NCBI RefSeq assembly: GCF_003172875.1
Contig: NZ_QGKM01000008.1
Coordinates: forward strand, 62,001 to 126,000
Origin: Leucothrix pacifica
Lineage (GTDB): Bacteria; Pseudomonadota; Gammaproteobacteria; Thiotrichales; Thiotrichaceae
DNA: 64,000 nt
Direction of reading: 5' to 3'
How positions within the stretch are numbered: position 1 is the first letter of the stretch; the number at the start of each line of letters is the position of its first letter. This document shows, piece by piece, positions 19,007-27,734 of this stretch. Below the pieces are notes generated by a model that was not told the origin of the DNA, ran no database searches, and saw only the letters and a list, made by a program, of their open reading frames with translations. Position numbers and translations under genes: made by a program.

Positions 19007-20308
19007 TTATTGATCCAGGATGCTTTCTAGTTCAATGGACTCTTTACTGAGCAGACTATTAAGTCGTCGTTTTGTAATGCTCACAGAAAGAAGGTATTCG
19101 CCACGCTCACTGATGTCTTCACTCATAATGGCTTCTTCCTCATAAAGACCGGCACGCAGTCGGCTCAATGCGGGTGGCAGTTTTAGATTGCCTTTAAATA
19201 CTTGATCTGAAAAAGTGCTGCTCAATAAGGTAAGCAGTTGATCGATTCCTTCGCCGGTGACAGCTGATAGCCAGACTCTGGTCGGTTGCCCGTCATAGCC
19301 TTGATCAATTCGAGGCTCTTGATGCAGCAGATCAATTTTGTTCATTACTTCAATCTGTGGCGTTTTTTCCGCGCCCAGAGAATGAATGACGTCATTAACC
19401 TGTGATTTGAATTCTTCGCGTTGATCATCGTGACTATCCATAACATGCAGGATTAAGTCAGCTTCTGTTGTCTCCTGAAGTGTCGCGCGAAAAGCGGCAA
19501 CCAGATCGTGAGGTAAATCTCGGATAAATCCAACGGTGTCCGCAAGAATAATGGATTGCTGGTTTTCAAGATCAATGCGGCGCAGTGTGGGGTCTAGCGT
19601 CGCAAAGAGTTGATCTGCTGCATACACCTCAGACTCGGTCATGCGGTTAAAAAGCGTTGATTTGCCCGCATTGGTGTAACCCACTAATGACACGGTGGGT
19701 ATTTCAGCTTTCTTGCGTGACTGACGACCTTGTTCGCGTTGCTTATTGACTTTGGCAAGGCGTTTGTTGATCTGCTTAATACGAATAGAGATTAAACGGC
19801 GGTCTGTTTCGAGCTGTGTCTCACCTGGACCACGCATACCAATACCGCCTTTTTGGCGCTCAAGATGCGTCCAGCCCCGTATCAAGCGCGTAGACATGTG
19901 TCTGAGTTGTGCTAACTCAACCTGCAGCTTACCTTCATGTGAGCGAGCGCGTTGTGCGAAGATATCCAGAATCAAGCCAGTACGATCCATGACTCTGCAC
20001 TCAAGTGCTTTTTCCAGATTACGCTCCTGAGCAGGGCTGAGGTCGTGATCGAAGATGACTACGTCAGGCTCAGTGGCTTTGATGATGTGATGGATTTCGT
20101 CGGCTTTACCTTTGCCCACAAAATATCGTGAGTCCGGAGCAGCACGTCCGCCTTTTATGAAGGCAACTTCGGTAGCTCCCGCAGATCGAACAAGTTCTTT
20201 GAACTCGTGTTCATCTCGTTTATCACTCAGGGAGTTAAAGTTCATTTGGACCAGCACGGCGGTATCAATTCTGGATTCGCCATGCTTTGGTATATCAAAA
20301 AGTTCCAA
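19007..20308 (-). CDS. hflX: HflX, ribosome-associated GTPase
   Basis: This 433-residue protein has an N-terminal HflX nucleotide-binding domain (ending SRYFVGKGKADEI), a coiled coil with the GxGxxQ-like region (GIGMRGPGETQLETDRR), and an Obg-type G domain with G1 GYTNAGKST, G3 DTVGF and G4 NKID. HflX splits stalled ribosomes under stress. The start is probably the TTG at 20308, since family alignment places the N-terminus there and no ATG is close. It is the last gene of the mutL-miaA-hfq-hflX run. Confidence 0.95.
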   Translation of the reverse strand: MELFDIPKHGESRIDTAVLVQMNFNSLSDKRDEHEFKELVRSAGATEVAFIKGGRAAPDSRYFVGKGKADEIHHIIKATEPDVVIFDHDLSPAQERNLEKALECRVMDRTGLILDIFAQRARSHEGKLQVELAQLRHMSTRLIRGWTHLERQKGGIGMRGPGETQLETDRRLISIRIKQINKRLAKVNKQREQGRQSRKKAEIPTVSLVGYTNAGKSTLFNRMTESEVYAADQLFATLDPTLRRIDLENQQSIILADTVGFIRDLPHDLVAAFRATLQETTEADLILHVMDSHDDQREEFKSQVNDVIHSLGAEKTPQIEVMNKIDLLHQEPRIDQGYDGQPTRVWLSAVTGEGIDQLLTLLSSTFSDQVFKGNLKLPPALSRLRAGLYEEEAIMSEDISERGEYLLSVSITKRRLNSLLSKESIELESILDQ

Positions 20309-20383
20309 TTGCTAACCGCTATGTATGGTTGTAAGCAATTGCAGGAATGAGATTCCTGCGGGGTATAGTTCTGACTTCAATGC

Positions 20384-20617
20384 TTATTCTGATTCTTCGA
20401 TGTTCAGCTTAATAGGGCGCGAAGGTACGATAGTAGAAATAGCGTGCTTGTAGACTAACTGGCTGACTGCGTTACCCAGTAGAACAACAAACTGGTCGAA
20501 AGACTCGACATGTCCTTGAAGTTTAATTCCATTTACCAGATAAATTGCTACCGGGATTCTTTCCTTTCGAAGTGCATTCAAAAACGGTTCCTGTAGCATG
20601 TGTCCCTTAGACGACAT
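20384..20617 (-). CDS. hfq: Hfq RNA chaperone
   Basis: This 77-residue Sm-like hexamer closely matches gammaproteobacterial Hfq. It has Sm1 with the proximal-face residues in [29 protein letters not shown], and the [13 protein letters not shown] motif that forms the proximal uridine pocket. The C-terminal tail is very short. An AAGGAG ribosome site precedes the ATG. The distal face of Hfq binds A-rich repeats, relevant to the CA-motif RNA encoded 5 kb upstream (near 25.5 kb). Confidence 0.97.
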   Translation of the reverse strand: MSSKGHMLQEPFLNALRKERIPVAIYLVNGIKLQGHVESFDQFVVLLGNAVSQLVYKHAISTIVPSRPIKLNIEESE

Positions 20618-20784
20618 GTGTATCTCCTTAATTCTTTTCAGTTGTGGTTATTGCTATATTTTATGTGTTGCTCGCAACTCAGGATCGATCTGTCTCTTAT
20701 ACCTGGGCTTCATAGGTGCGTTTTCATAGTTCGATTAGAATGATACCAGTATATTCCATTGAACTAAAAGCACATTTCGACATA

Positions 20785-21741
20785 CTAACCCTGTTTAGCT
20801 GACAAAAAAGCATCAATTTCGGCTAATATCGACGAAGTGTCATTATTGAGCGGATCATGTGTGGTGATTCCTTGCTCAGAACGTAACCAAGTCAACTGTC
20901 GTTTAGCCAGCTGTCTTGTTGCGATGATCGCGCGACTTCTCATCTCCTCGTAGTTTACCTTACCTGTTAAGTAATCCCAAGCCTGCCGGTACCCGACTGA
21001 GCGAATTGCCGGTAAATTTTCGTGCAAATCACCTCGTTCATAAAGCGCCTTTACTTCATCAATAAAGCCAGCTTCTGTCATCAGGTCAAAACGTAATTCT
21101 GCGCGTTTTCTTAGCCATTCTCTATCTGAAGGGATTAATGCAATTTTTAGTAATCGATAAGGAACTGCATTGACCGCAGCACGTTTGTGTAGCTCGGTCA
21201 TTGACACACCGCTGACCTCGTATACCTCAAGTGCGCGCTGTAATCTTTGTGGGTCATTGGGGTGAATACGCGCTGCTGATTCGGGATCTACTTGAGCAAG
21301 CCGATCATGTAAGGACTGCCAGCCGTTGGCTTCAGCCTCCTGTGTGAGCTTGGCTCGTATTTCCGGATTCGCATCCGGCATATCAGCTAAACCTTGTTCG
21401 AGAGCTCTAAAGTAGAGCATGGTGCCACCAACTAATACGGGCACTTTCCCCGCTTCTGTAGCGGTTTTCATTTCAGCGAGTGCATCGCGGCGAAAGTCCG
21501 CTGCGGAATAACTTTCTGACGGATCAAGAAAGCTAATGAGTTTATGTGGAGCGCGCCTCAGTGTTTCTTCGTCTGGCTTAGCGGTACCAATATCCATTCC
21601 CTTGAAGACTAGTGCAGAATCGACGCTAATTAATTCACAGGGATATTTGTCAACTAAATCAACTGCCAGATCAGTTTTGCCAGATGCCGTCGGACCCATA
21701 ATGAAGATCGCAGGTGGCAAGGTGGTGTCATTGCTACTCAT
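20785..21741 (-). CDS. miaA: tRNA dimethylallyltransferase
   Basis: This 318-residue enzyme attaches a dimethylallyl group to A37 of tRNAs reading UNN codons. It has the P-loop GPTASGKTD, the [18 protein letters not shown] motif with the catalytic Asp/Thr region, and [12 protein letters not shown]. Its ATG overlaps the mutL stop by one nucleotide (TAATG), showing coupling. Standard order mutL-miaA-hfq. Confidence 0.96.
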   Translation of the reverse strand: MSSNDTTLPPAIFIMGPTASGKTDLAVDLVDKYPCELISVDSALVFKGMDIGTAKPDEETLRRAPHKLISFLDPSESYSAADFRRDALAEMKTATEAGKVPVLVGGTMLYFRALEQGLADMPDANPEIRAKLTQEAEANGWQSLHDRLAQVDPESAARIHPNDPQRLQRALEVYEVSGVSMTELHKRAAVNAVPYRLLKIALIPSDREWLRKRAELRFDLMTEAGFIDEVKALYERGDLHENLPAIRSVGYRQAWDYLTGKVNYEEMRSRAIIATRQLAKRQLTWLRSEQGITTHDPLNNDTSSILAEIDAFLSAKQG

Positions 21742-23669
21742 TACTGACCTCTCATGAAAAGTTTATCCAGTTGATCGACGGATAGCTGAGTCCATGTTGG
21801 GCGTCCATGATTGCACTGGCCGCTGCGCTCAGTTCGCTCCATATCTCGAAGCAGGGCGTTCATCTCCGGAATCGTTAAACGATGATTGGCGCGCACAGAG
21901 CCGTGGCAGGCCATGGTTGATAGTATTTCATTCATGGCTTCCTGAATTCGTTGGCTGCTTCCGTGAGTAATCAGGTCTGATAATACATCCCTGACTAAGC
22001 CTTCAACATCTGCGTTTTTTAGCAGGCTTGGCACAGCGCGTATGGTGATTTTTTCAGGAGATAAGCGGTCAATTTTGAAGCCTAATCGCTCGAAGGTTTC
22101 ACTATTGGTGTCTGAGCAGTCCGCCTCTTTCTTGCTCACAGAAATTGCTAGCGGTACCAGCAGCGGTTGTGAGCGGATACTGTCAGCTGACATACTACGT
22201 TTCAGATATTCATAGGTGATTCGCTCATGCGCCGCATGCATATCGACAACAATTAATCCTTGAGTATTCTGAGCGAGTATAAATATGCCATGCAATTGAG
22301 CGAGCGCAAAACCAAGTGGTGGGGCTTCACCAGTTGTCTCATGATCAACCTGAACTGGCATCGAGTGCATACCACCAGCTAAGCTTGTATTTGTATTTGT
22401 ATTTGTATTTGTATTTGTATTTGTATTTGTATTTGTATTTAGTTGCGTGAATGCCTGACTATTTTGTCCGCTGCTAGGTGCAGGTGTCTCTGCCACACCG
22501 TCGCTCCCATGAAGGCGGCGGTATAAATCGACCTGTTGATTCACCGGAATATGCAACGGGCGTTGTTCTGACATCGACGCATAATTCAGCGAGGCTTTTA
22601 GTGAGTTGGCCGTTGATTGATCTGCGGTTGATTCGCTCCCGCTTGCGTCGTCACTAAGTTGGTCTTGTGGGCGAATATCTGCCAACGTGCGATGTAGGCT
22701 GCGATATAAAAAACCATGAACCAAGCTAGACTCTCTGAAGCGAACCTCGTGTTTTGTCGGGTGTGCATTTACATCAACTTTGGCCGGATCAATATCCAGA
22801 AATAATACATAGGCAGGGTGTCGTCCGTGATACAGCACATCCTGATAAGCCTGACGAACAGCATGTGTCACTACGCGGTCTTTAACAATGCGATGATTTA
22901 CATAAAAATACTGCAGGTCTGCCTGAGAGCGCGAAAATGTAGGCAAGCCAATCCAGCCAGTTAAGCGAAGCTCTGCTCCTTCATGCTCAACCCGAATTGA
23001 TTGCTCTGTAAAGGCAGGTCCGCAAATCTCCGATACGCGGCGTTCAGCCATTTCTATGGTCGTTGCGGGACGTAAATTCAATACCGTTTTTTGGTTGTGA
23101 CGAAGGGTAAAGCCTGTTTCAAAACGGCTTAAAGCAACCTTTTTGACGACATCTTCTAAATGACGGAATTCTGTTTTTTCAGTTTTAAGAAATTTGCGTC
23201 TGGCAGGCACGTTAAAGAATAAATCACGCACGTCGATAGTCGTACCAACCGCATGAGAACAGGGCTCCGGATCATCAAAGCTTTCCTGGCCACTGCCTTG
23301 AAGTTGCCATGCCTGTTCAGCTCCTTCCTCACGAGAACTCAGCGTCAGCCTTGATATCGAGGCAATACTAGGAAGTGCTTCCCCCCGAAAACCAAAGGAC
23401 AATACATGTTCCAAGTCGTCCAGAGAGGCAATTTTACTTGTGGCATGACGGCTCAGTGCCAGTGGCAAATCTTCCTTGCTTATCCCTCGGCCATTGTCCC
23501 GTACGCGGATTCGCTTTACGCCACCTTGTTCGACGTCGATATCAATTTGTGTCGCACCAGCATCCAGTGAGTTTTCAAGTAACTCTTTGATTGCTGATGC
23601 CGGACGCTCCACCACTTCGCCTGCAGCGATTTGATTGATCAGGTGTGATGGAAGCTGTTTTATGTACAT
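21741..23669 (-). CDS. mutL: DNA mismatch repair protein MutL
   Basis: This 642-residue GHKL ATPase has motif [25 protein letters not shown] (in parts), motif [11 protein letters not shown] and motif [14 protein letters not shown]. The C-terminal dimerisation domain runs from about residue 450. The terminal motif [14 protein letters not shown] resembles the CHG motif of MutL. The interdomain linker carries a pure Asn-Thr repeat at about residues 410-428, encoded by a hexanucleotide array (22385-22440). MutL couples MutS recognition to strand processing. Confidence 0.96.
   Translation of the reverse strand: MYIKQLPSHLINQIAAGEVVERPASAIKELLENSLDAGATQIDIDVEQGGVKRIRVRDNGRGISKEDLPLALSRHATSKIASLDDLEHVLSFGFRGEALPSIASISRLTLSSREEGAEQAWQLQGSGQESFDDPEPCSHAVGTTIDVRDLFFNVPARRKFLKTEKTEFRHLEDVVKKVALSRFETGFTLRHNQKTVLNLRPATTIEMAERRVSEICGPAFTEQSIRVEHEGAELRLTGWIGLPTFSRSQADLQYFYVNHRIVKDRVVTHAVRQAYQDVLYHGRHPAYVLFLDIDPAKVDVNAHPTKHEVRFRESSLVHGFLYRSLHRTLADIRPQDQLSDDASGSESTADQSTANSLKASLNYASMSEQRPLHIPVNQQVDLYRRLHGSDGVAETPAPSSGQNSQAFTQLNTNTNTNTNTNTNTNTNTSLAGGMHSMPVQVDHETTGEAPPLGFALAQLHGIFILAQNTQGLIVVDMHAAHERITYEYLKRSMSADSIRSQPLLVPLAISVSKKEADCSDTNSETFERLGFKIDRLSPEKITIRAVPSLLKNADVEGLVRDVLSDLITHGSSQRIQEAMNEILSTMACHGSVRANHRLTIPEMNALLRDMERTERSGQCNHGRPTWTQLSVDQLDKLFMRGQ
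22385..22440. repeat. Hexanucleotide tandem repeat inside mutL
   Basis: Nine perfect copies of TTGTAT plus a partial copy (plus strand), read on the minus strand as AAT-ACA codons and giving an Asn-Thr run in the MutL linker. The unit is two codons, so gains or losses keep the frame. Confidence 0.97.
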
Positions 23670-23677
23670 TGTCGCGG

Positions 23678-24637
23678 TTATCTATCCTGCATTGCGTGTT
23701 GTCTTCGTAAGTGCTGAGCCATTGCGATCCATGCGCCAAATAAGCCTAACAAACTGCTGCAAACTAAAATGATCAGAGTAGCAAAAGTGCCTAAACCACT
23801 TACATAGTAATGGCTACCGTACAATTCAGCGAGCCTGTTTACCGGTGCGATCATAAATAACAGTGAAGAGTGGACAATCACTAAGCTAAGAATACCCCCA
23901 AACAGGCCGTACCAGATACCACCATACAGAAACGGACGACGTACATATGCCGTGGTGGCACCCACGAGCTGGGATACTTCAATTTCTTCTCGACGGTTCT
24001 CAATATTGAGTCGGATGGTGTTACCCACCACAAGTAATACCGTGAGTCCAAGCAGGAATCCCACAACCAGTACTACTCGTTCAGCGATATTCAGAATAGC
24101 GCGGAGACGTTGTACCCACTCAGTATCCATTTGTACTGAGTCAACCTCAGGATAGTTCTTTAGGCGCAGGGCTAGTTCATCAAGATCAATATCTGAGTCA
24201 CCAAACATACTCATGCGAGGCGTCACTACCAAAACGTGAGGCAGCGGATTCCCACCCACTGTGTCTATGATGTCCTGCACACCTGAAATTTGCTTCATGT
24301 GCTTCAAGCCATCTTCACGCTTGATGAGCTTAACGTTTTCGATGTCTTTTAACTCCGACAAAAGCTCAGCCCGGTCCTGTGCTTGTTGTTCGGTAATATT
24401 CTGTTTGATGTAAATCGAAATCGTCGGCACTTCACGATTGTCATCGGTCAGTGTTTTTAGATTGCCCAGCAGAATATACAACCCTGCGGGCAAGGATAGT
24501 GCAATTGCAATAGCCGCCAGCGTGATCCAGGTGGATACTGGGTTTTGCCACAAATGTGCCAAGCTGTAGGAGAACGCCTCTTTATGTTGCGTAATGCGAC
24601 TGCGAAGTGGCGAGGTGGCTTGTTGTCTGGTACTCAT
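23678..24637 (-). CDS. ftsX: Cell division protein FtsX
   Basis: This 319-residue membrane protein has a cytoplasmic N-terminus and a first helix at about 33-57. A periplasmic domain (about 60-180) is followed by three helices with the FtsX-family stretch [20 protein letters not shown]. With FtsE it forms an ABC-like complex that activates murein hydrolases at the septum. It lies 7 bp after ftsE and 8 bp before mutL. Confidence 0.96.
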   Translation of the reverse strand: MSTRQQATSPLRSRITQHKEAFSYSLAHLWQNPVSTWITLAAIAIALSLPAGLYILLGNLKTLTDDNREVPTISIYIKQNITEQQAQDRAELLSELKDIENVKLIKREDGLKHMKQISGVQDIIDTVGGNPLPHVLVVTPRMSMFGDSDIDLDELALRLKNYPEVDSVQMDTEWVQRLRAILNIAERVVLVVGFLLGLTVLLVVGNTIRLNIENRREEIEVSQLVGATTAYVRRPFLYGGIWYGLFGGILSLVIVHSSLLFMIAPVNRLAELYGSHYYVSGLGTFATLIILVCSSLLGLFGAWIAMAQHLRRQHAMQDR

Positions 24638-24644
24638 AATCGGC

Positions 24645-25295
24645 TCACCTGCTCTTTACTTTCTGAAGGGAGATAATGCGCTTGCCCATGCGTTCGATCA
24701 GTGGTTGATCGTGACTGGCAATCAATATCGTTGCCCCTAAGTCATTGAACTGAAGAAAAGTTTGCATAATGTCAGAGGCTAAGCCGGGGTCCAGATTACC
24801 AGTCGGCTCATCGGCAAGAATAATGCTAGGCTTGTTTACGACAGCTCGTGCGATACCAACTCGCTGTTTTTCACCAGCTGACAGCATCATCGGGTAGTCA
24901 TTTTGTTTGGACATCAAATTCACTTTATCCAAAGCTGCATGCACACGTCGTTCAATATCGGGCAGACGCATCCCGGAAATCATCAGTGGCAGTGCAACAT
25001 TGTCAAATATCGTCCGGTCAGAAAGCAGGTGGTGATCTTGAAAAATCACGCCAATACTACGTCTGTAGTTAGCGACCTGATTGCGTTTGAGTTGGCTGAT
25101 ATCAAAGTCGTCAATCAGCACTTTGCCCTGTGTTGGTCTGTCTAGTAAAGCGATTAGCTTGAGTAGTGTACTCTTACCTGCACCAGAATGCCCTGTCAGG
25201 AAAGCCATTTCACCTTTTTGAAGTTTCAGGTTTACGTTGTAGAGTGCAATCTGCCCGGTCGGGTACTTCTTGCTTACATCCTGTAATTCAATCAT
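24645..25295 (-). CDS. ftsE: Cell division ATP-binding protein FtsE
   Basis: This 216-residue ABC ATPase has Walker [11 protein letters not shown], the family motif [10 protein letters not shown], the signature LSAGEKQRV and Walker [13 protein letters not shown]. It pairs with FtsX. ftsY, often upstream of ftsE, is not present in this window. The 495 bp upstream instead contain an apparent small-RNA gene on the same strand. Confidence 0.96.
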   Translation of the reverse strand: MIELQDVSKKYPTGQIALYNVNLKLQKGEMAFLTGHSGAGKSTLLKLIALLDRPTQGKVLIDDFDISQLKRNQVANYRRSIGVIFQDHHLLSDRTIFDNVALPLMISGMRLPDIERRVHAALDKVNLMSKQNDYPMMLSAGEKQRVGIARAVVNKPSIILADEPTGNLDPGLASDIMQTFLQFNDLGATILIASHDQPLIERMGKRIISLQKVKSR

Positions 25296-25449
25296 TCAGC
25301 CTTGCCTATATTCCCCTGTTAATATTAATGTCTTAGTGGGGATCAAAAAATTAGAGCCGATTTTACGCGTTTTATCAGGCAAAACACAATCGCATCAGTG
25401 TGATACTCGATAATATTTAAGAAAAGGTCGAGCTTGCCTGAATCGCAGA

Positions 25450-25628
25450 CAAAGAAAAACGCCACTTCCAATGACAAAAAGTGGCGTTCTTGTGGTGCGA
25501 GTATCTCAAAGATTATTGTTGTTGTTTTCCCGGCTTTATTTTTATTATTAATTTAGTGTTGTTAGTTGTTTGCCACCGGGCTCATCGATACTCTTCTTTC
25601 AGTCCATCTATTATTATTATTTTTCCTG
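25450..25628 (-). ncRNA. Putative sigma-54-dependent, CA-motif-rich small RNA (CrcZ-like)
   Basis: No credible protein is encoded between ftsE and nadC. A near-consensus sigma-54 promoter predicts a start close to 25628 on the minus strand, and an intrinsic terminator ends the RNA near 25450, giving about 175 nt. The RNA carries four A-rich segments of the AAYAAYAA type: AAAAATAATAATAATAG (25625 to 25609), AACAACTAACAACA (about 25570 to 25557), AATAATAAAAATAAAG (25549 to 25534) and AAAACAACAACAATAAT (25528 to 25512). A 7-bp long-range stem joins 25587-25593 with 25499-25505, and a 5-bp CCCGG/CCGGG stem lies inside it. Such repeats bind the distal face of Hfq (with Crc) in Pseudomonas CrcZ/Y/X. 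Homology to those RNAs is not claimed, only matching architecture. Confidence 0.7.
25458..25488 (-). terminator. Intrinsic terminator of the small RNA
   Basis: AACGCCACTT (25458-25467) pairs with AAGTGGCGTT (25479-25488), 10 bp. On the minus strand it is followed by a T-rich tract (GTTTTTCTTT). Confidence 0.85.
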
Positions 25629-25638
25629 ACTAACAGAT

Positions 25639-25655
25639 AGCAATCGGCGTGCCAA
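25639..25655 (-). promoter_or_regulatory. Sigma-54 (-24/-12) promoter
   Basis: The minus strand reads TTGGCACGCCGATTGCT, which matches the sigma-54 consensus TTGGCACG-N4-TTGCW at every defined position, with the invariant GG and GC at the correct spacing. It lies about 12 nt before the first A-rich repeat of the small RNA. An enhancer-binding activator would be required. I saw no clear activator site between 25656 and 25720. Confidence 0.85.
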
Positions 25656-25718
25656 TTAATTAGGTTTTGCTAAGTGTTTGAAATGTATGGTTTTGAGGAG
25701 GTTTCTCTGAGGCGGAAT

Positions 25719-25749
25719 CAAAAAGACACTGTCAAAATGTGACAGTGTC
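25719..25749 (-). terminator. Intrinsic terminator after nadC
   Basis: GACACTGTCA (25725-25734) pairs with TGACAGTGTC (25740-25749). On the minus strand TTTTTG follows. It isolates nadC from the small RNA, so the latter has its own promoter. Confidence 0.85.
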
Positions 25750-25790
25750 TGGAATAAGGTGACATTAAAATGTCGGAAGGTGTAGCTATG

Positions 25791-26621
25791 TCAGGTTTTG
25801 AAGCGCATCGACAGATCAATGGCATCGATGTTCTTGGTAATCTCACCAACGGAGATTAAATCAACACCAGTTTCTGCAATCGACAGCACTGTGTCCAGAT
25901 TAACACCGCCTGATGCTTCCAATGGGATATTCTTGGGGTTATTTTGCACCGCTTTGCACATGGTGGCTAAGTCGAAATCATCTAGCATGATAATATCTGC
26001 ATCTGCAGCGCAAGCCTCTTCAAACTCCGCAAACGTTTCAGTCTCGACTTCAATCTTAATGCCGGGGTGCAGCTGACGGGCATTCTGAATGGCTTTCGTG
26101 ATCGAACCGGCTGCCATAATATGATTTTCTTTTATCAGAATCATATCGTATAGACCGATTCGGTGATTCTTACCACCACCGCAGCTAACCGCGTATTTTT
26201 GTGCCAGTCTAAAGCCGGGTAATGTTTTACGAGTGTCCAGAATTCGCGTATTGGTGCCTGCGATTTTAGTGACGTATTGGTTAGTCTGGGTCGCTGTTGC
26301 AGATAAGGTCTGAACGAAGTTTAATGCTGCACGTTCGCCACTGAGTAGTGAGCGGGAAGGGCCTTGTAATTCGACGATGATCGCATTCGCAGGAATACGG
26401 TCACCGTCTTCGAAGTGCCAGGTGATTTTCACACTAGGATCAACCTGTTTGAATACTTCGTCAAACCAGGCACGACCCGAGAGGACTGCTTCTTCGCGAC
26501 AAATGACCGTTGCTTCTGATTGGCTGTCTTCTGCGATTAAATCGGCAGTGAGGTCTCCATCACCAATATCTTCGCGAAGTGCCAATTGCACCATGGAGCT
26601 TATATTGTCAGGCAGGGTCAT
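25791..26621 (-). CDS. nadC: Nicotinate-nucleotide pyrophosphorylase (carboxylating)
   Basis: This 276-residue quinolinate phosphoribosyltransferase makes nicotinate mononucleotide in NAD synthesis. Recognised stretches are ALREDIGDGDLTADL, LNFVQTLSATAT, ILDTRKTLPGFR, GGGKNHRIGLYDMILIKENH and LEASGGVNLDTV. Usual length. It lies 23 bp after the cytochrome c5 gene and is probably co-transcribed with it. Confidence 0.96.
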   Translation of the reverse strand: MTLPDNISSMVQLALREDIGDGDLTADLIAEDSQSEATVICREEAVLSGRAWFDEVFKQVDPSVKITWHFEDGDRIPANAIIVELQGPSRSLLSGERAALNFVQTLSATATQTNQYVTKIAGTNTRILDTRKTLPGFRLAQKYAVSCGGGKNHRIGLYDMILIKENHIMAAGSITKAIQNARQLHPGIKIEVETETFAEFEEACAADADIIMLDDFDLATMCKAVQNNPKNIPLEASGGVNLDTVLSIAETGVDLISVGEITKNIDAIDLSMRFKT

Positions 26622-26644
26622 TTTGTCGTGTCCTAAGTGGTTAA

Positions 26645-27472
26645 CTATTTGACAGTGCTAATCATATAGTCAACAGCAGCCTGGATGTCCTCATCACTAA
26701 GCGCTGAGTTACCACCACGAGCCGGCATTGCGTTAACACCGTTTATGGCTGAATCATAAAGTGCGTCCTGACCTTTAGCAAGGCGCTCACTCCAGGCGGT
26801 TGTATCGCCAAGTTTTGGCGAACCTGCGGCACCGCTGTCATGACATACATAACAATTCTTAGCGTATGTATTAATGCCAGCAACATTGTTAACCATCACT
26901 GCCGGGGCTTTGTCACTAGCTGCTGTAGTTTCTGTCTTATCAGTTTCTGCTGGCTCTGCATCTTGAGCGGCGCTATTACCATCGGCTGGTGCATCCCAGT
27001 CAATGCCAGTATCCGCAGTCATAAAGACAATTGCTGAGCGAATTTCTTTATCAGTGATGGAAGGATTACCACCACGGGCAGGCATCGCACCTTTACCGTT
27101 TATTGCAGAAGTTACCAATCCATCTAAACCAAGTGATGCGCGGACTGACCAGTCAGCTTCAGAGCCGGTTTTAGGCGAGTTCAGTAAGCCCGTTGCATGA
27201 CACGCTCCACACACCGCGTTGTAGACTTGCTCACCAGAGCGCTCTACGGGTGCAAGTGATTTATCAACAGCAGCGACATTGCCGACAGGTTGCAGCACTG
27301 CGGTCATAGCTTTTTGTTGATAATCCTTTTTAGCCTGATCATCAACACTGTTCTTAGCGACGGTACTTCCCAGATTAGATAACAAGGCAATTACAGCCAG
27401 TGCCAAAACAGCACCACCGGCGATCATGAGAATTAGACTTGTCGAATCTTGTTTTTGGGGGTGTTGTTCCAT
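26645..27472 (-). CDS. Membrane-anchored dihaem cytochrome c5
   Basis: This 275-residue protein has one N-terminal helix (about 13-34) and two cytochrome c5-type domains separated by an acidic Asp/Glu/Thr/Ala-rich linker. The haem motifs are CGACH (residues 88-92) and CYVCH (near 207). Each domain has its axial-Met loop MPARGGN. Such proteins shuttle electrons in the periplasm between quinol-oxidising complexes and oxidases. It heads the operon with nadC. Confidence 0.92.
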   Translation of the reverse strand: MEQHPQKQDSTSLILMIAGGAVLALAVIALLSNLGSTVAKNSVDDQAKKDYQQKAMTAVLQPVGNVAAVDKSLAPVERSGEQVYNAVCGACHATGLLNSPKTGSEADWSVRASLGLDGLVTSAINGKGAMPARGGNPSITDKEIRSAIVFMTADTGIDWDAPADGNSAAQDAEPAETDKTETTAASDKAPAVMVNNVAGINTYAKNCYVCHDSGAAGSPKLGDTTAWSERLAKGQDALYDSAINGVNAMPARGGNSALSDEDIQAAVDYMISTVK

Positions 27473-27734
27473 GGTTACTCCTGATGAATGTGCACCCGAT
27501 AGTGAAACACAACAAGTAGTCGTTGTGTATTATGCACAGCAATTATAAGTTAAAGCCTGCTTAGGCTCTACCGCGCAACGGTTAATAATCAAGATAGCCT
27601 GTATAGAATTTCTAAAGGGGTGTCGTGATAAAATTCATAACAAGTTTTATACCCCACCATTGCACTCTGACATAGAGTTGGTAAAGTGCGGCGGTAGCTA
27701 GCATTTTGCAACTGAGAGAGAGATTTTCATCGTT

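Noticed and set aside
22385..22440. CRISPR or regulatory repeat array
   Set aside because: Units are contiguous hexamers without spacers and lie in frame inside mutL.
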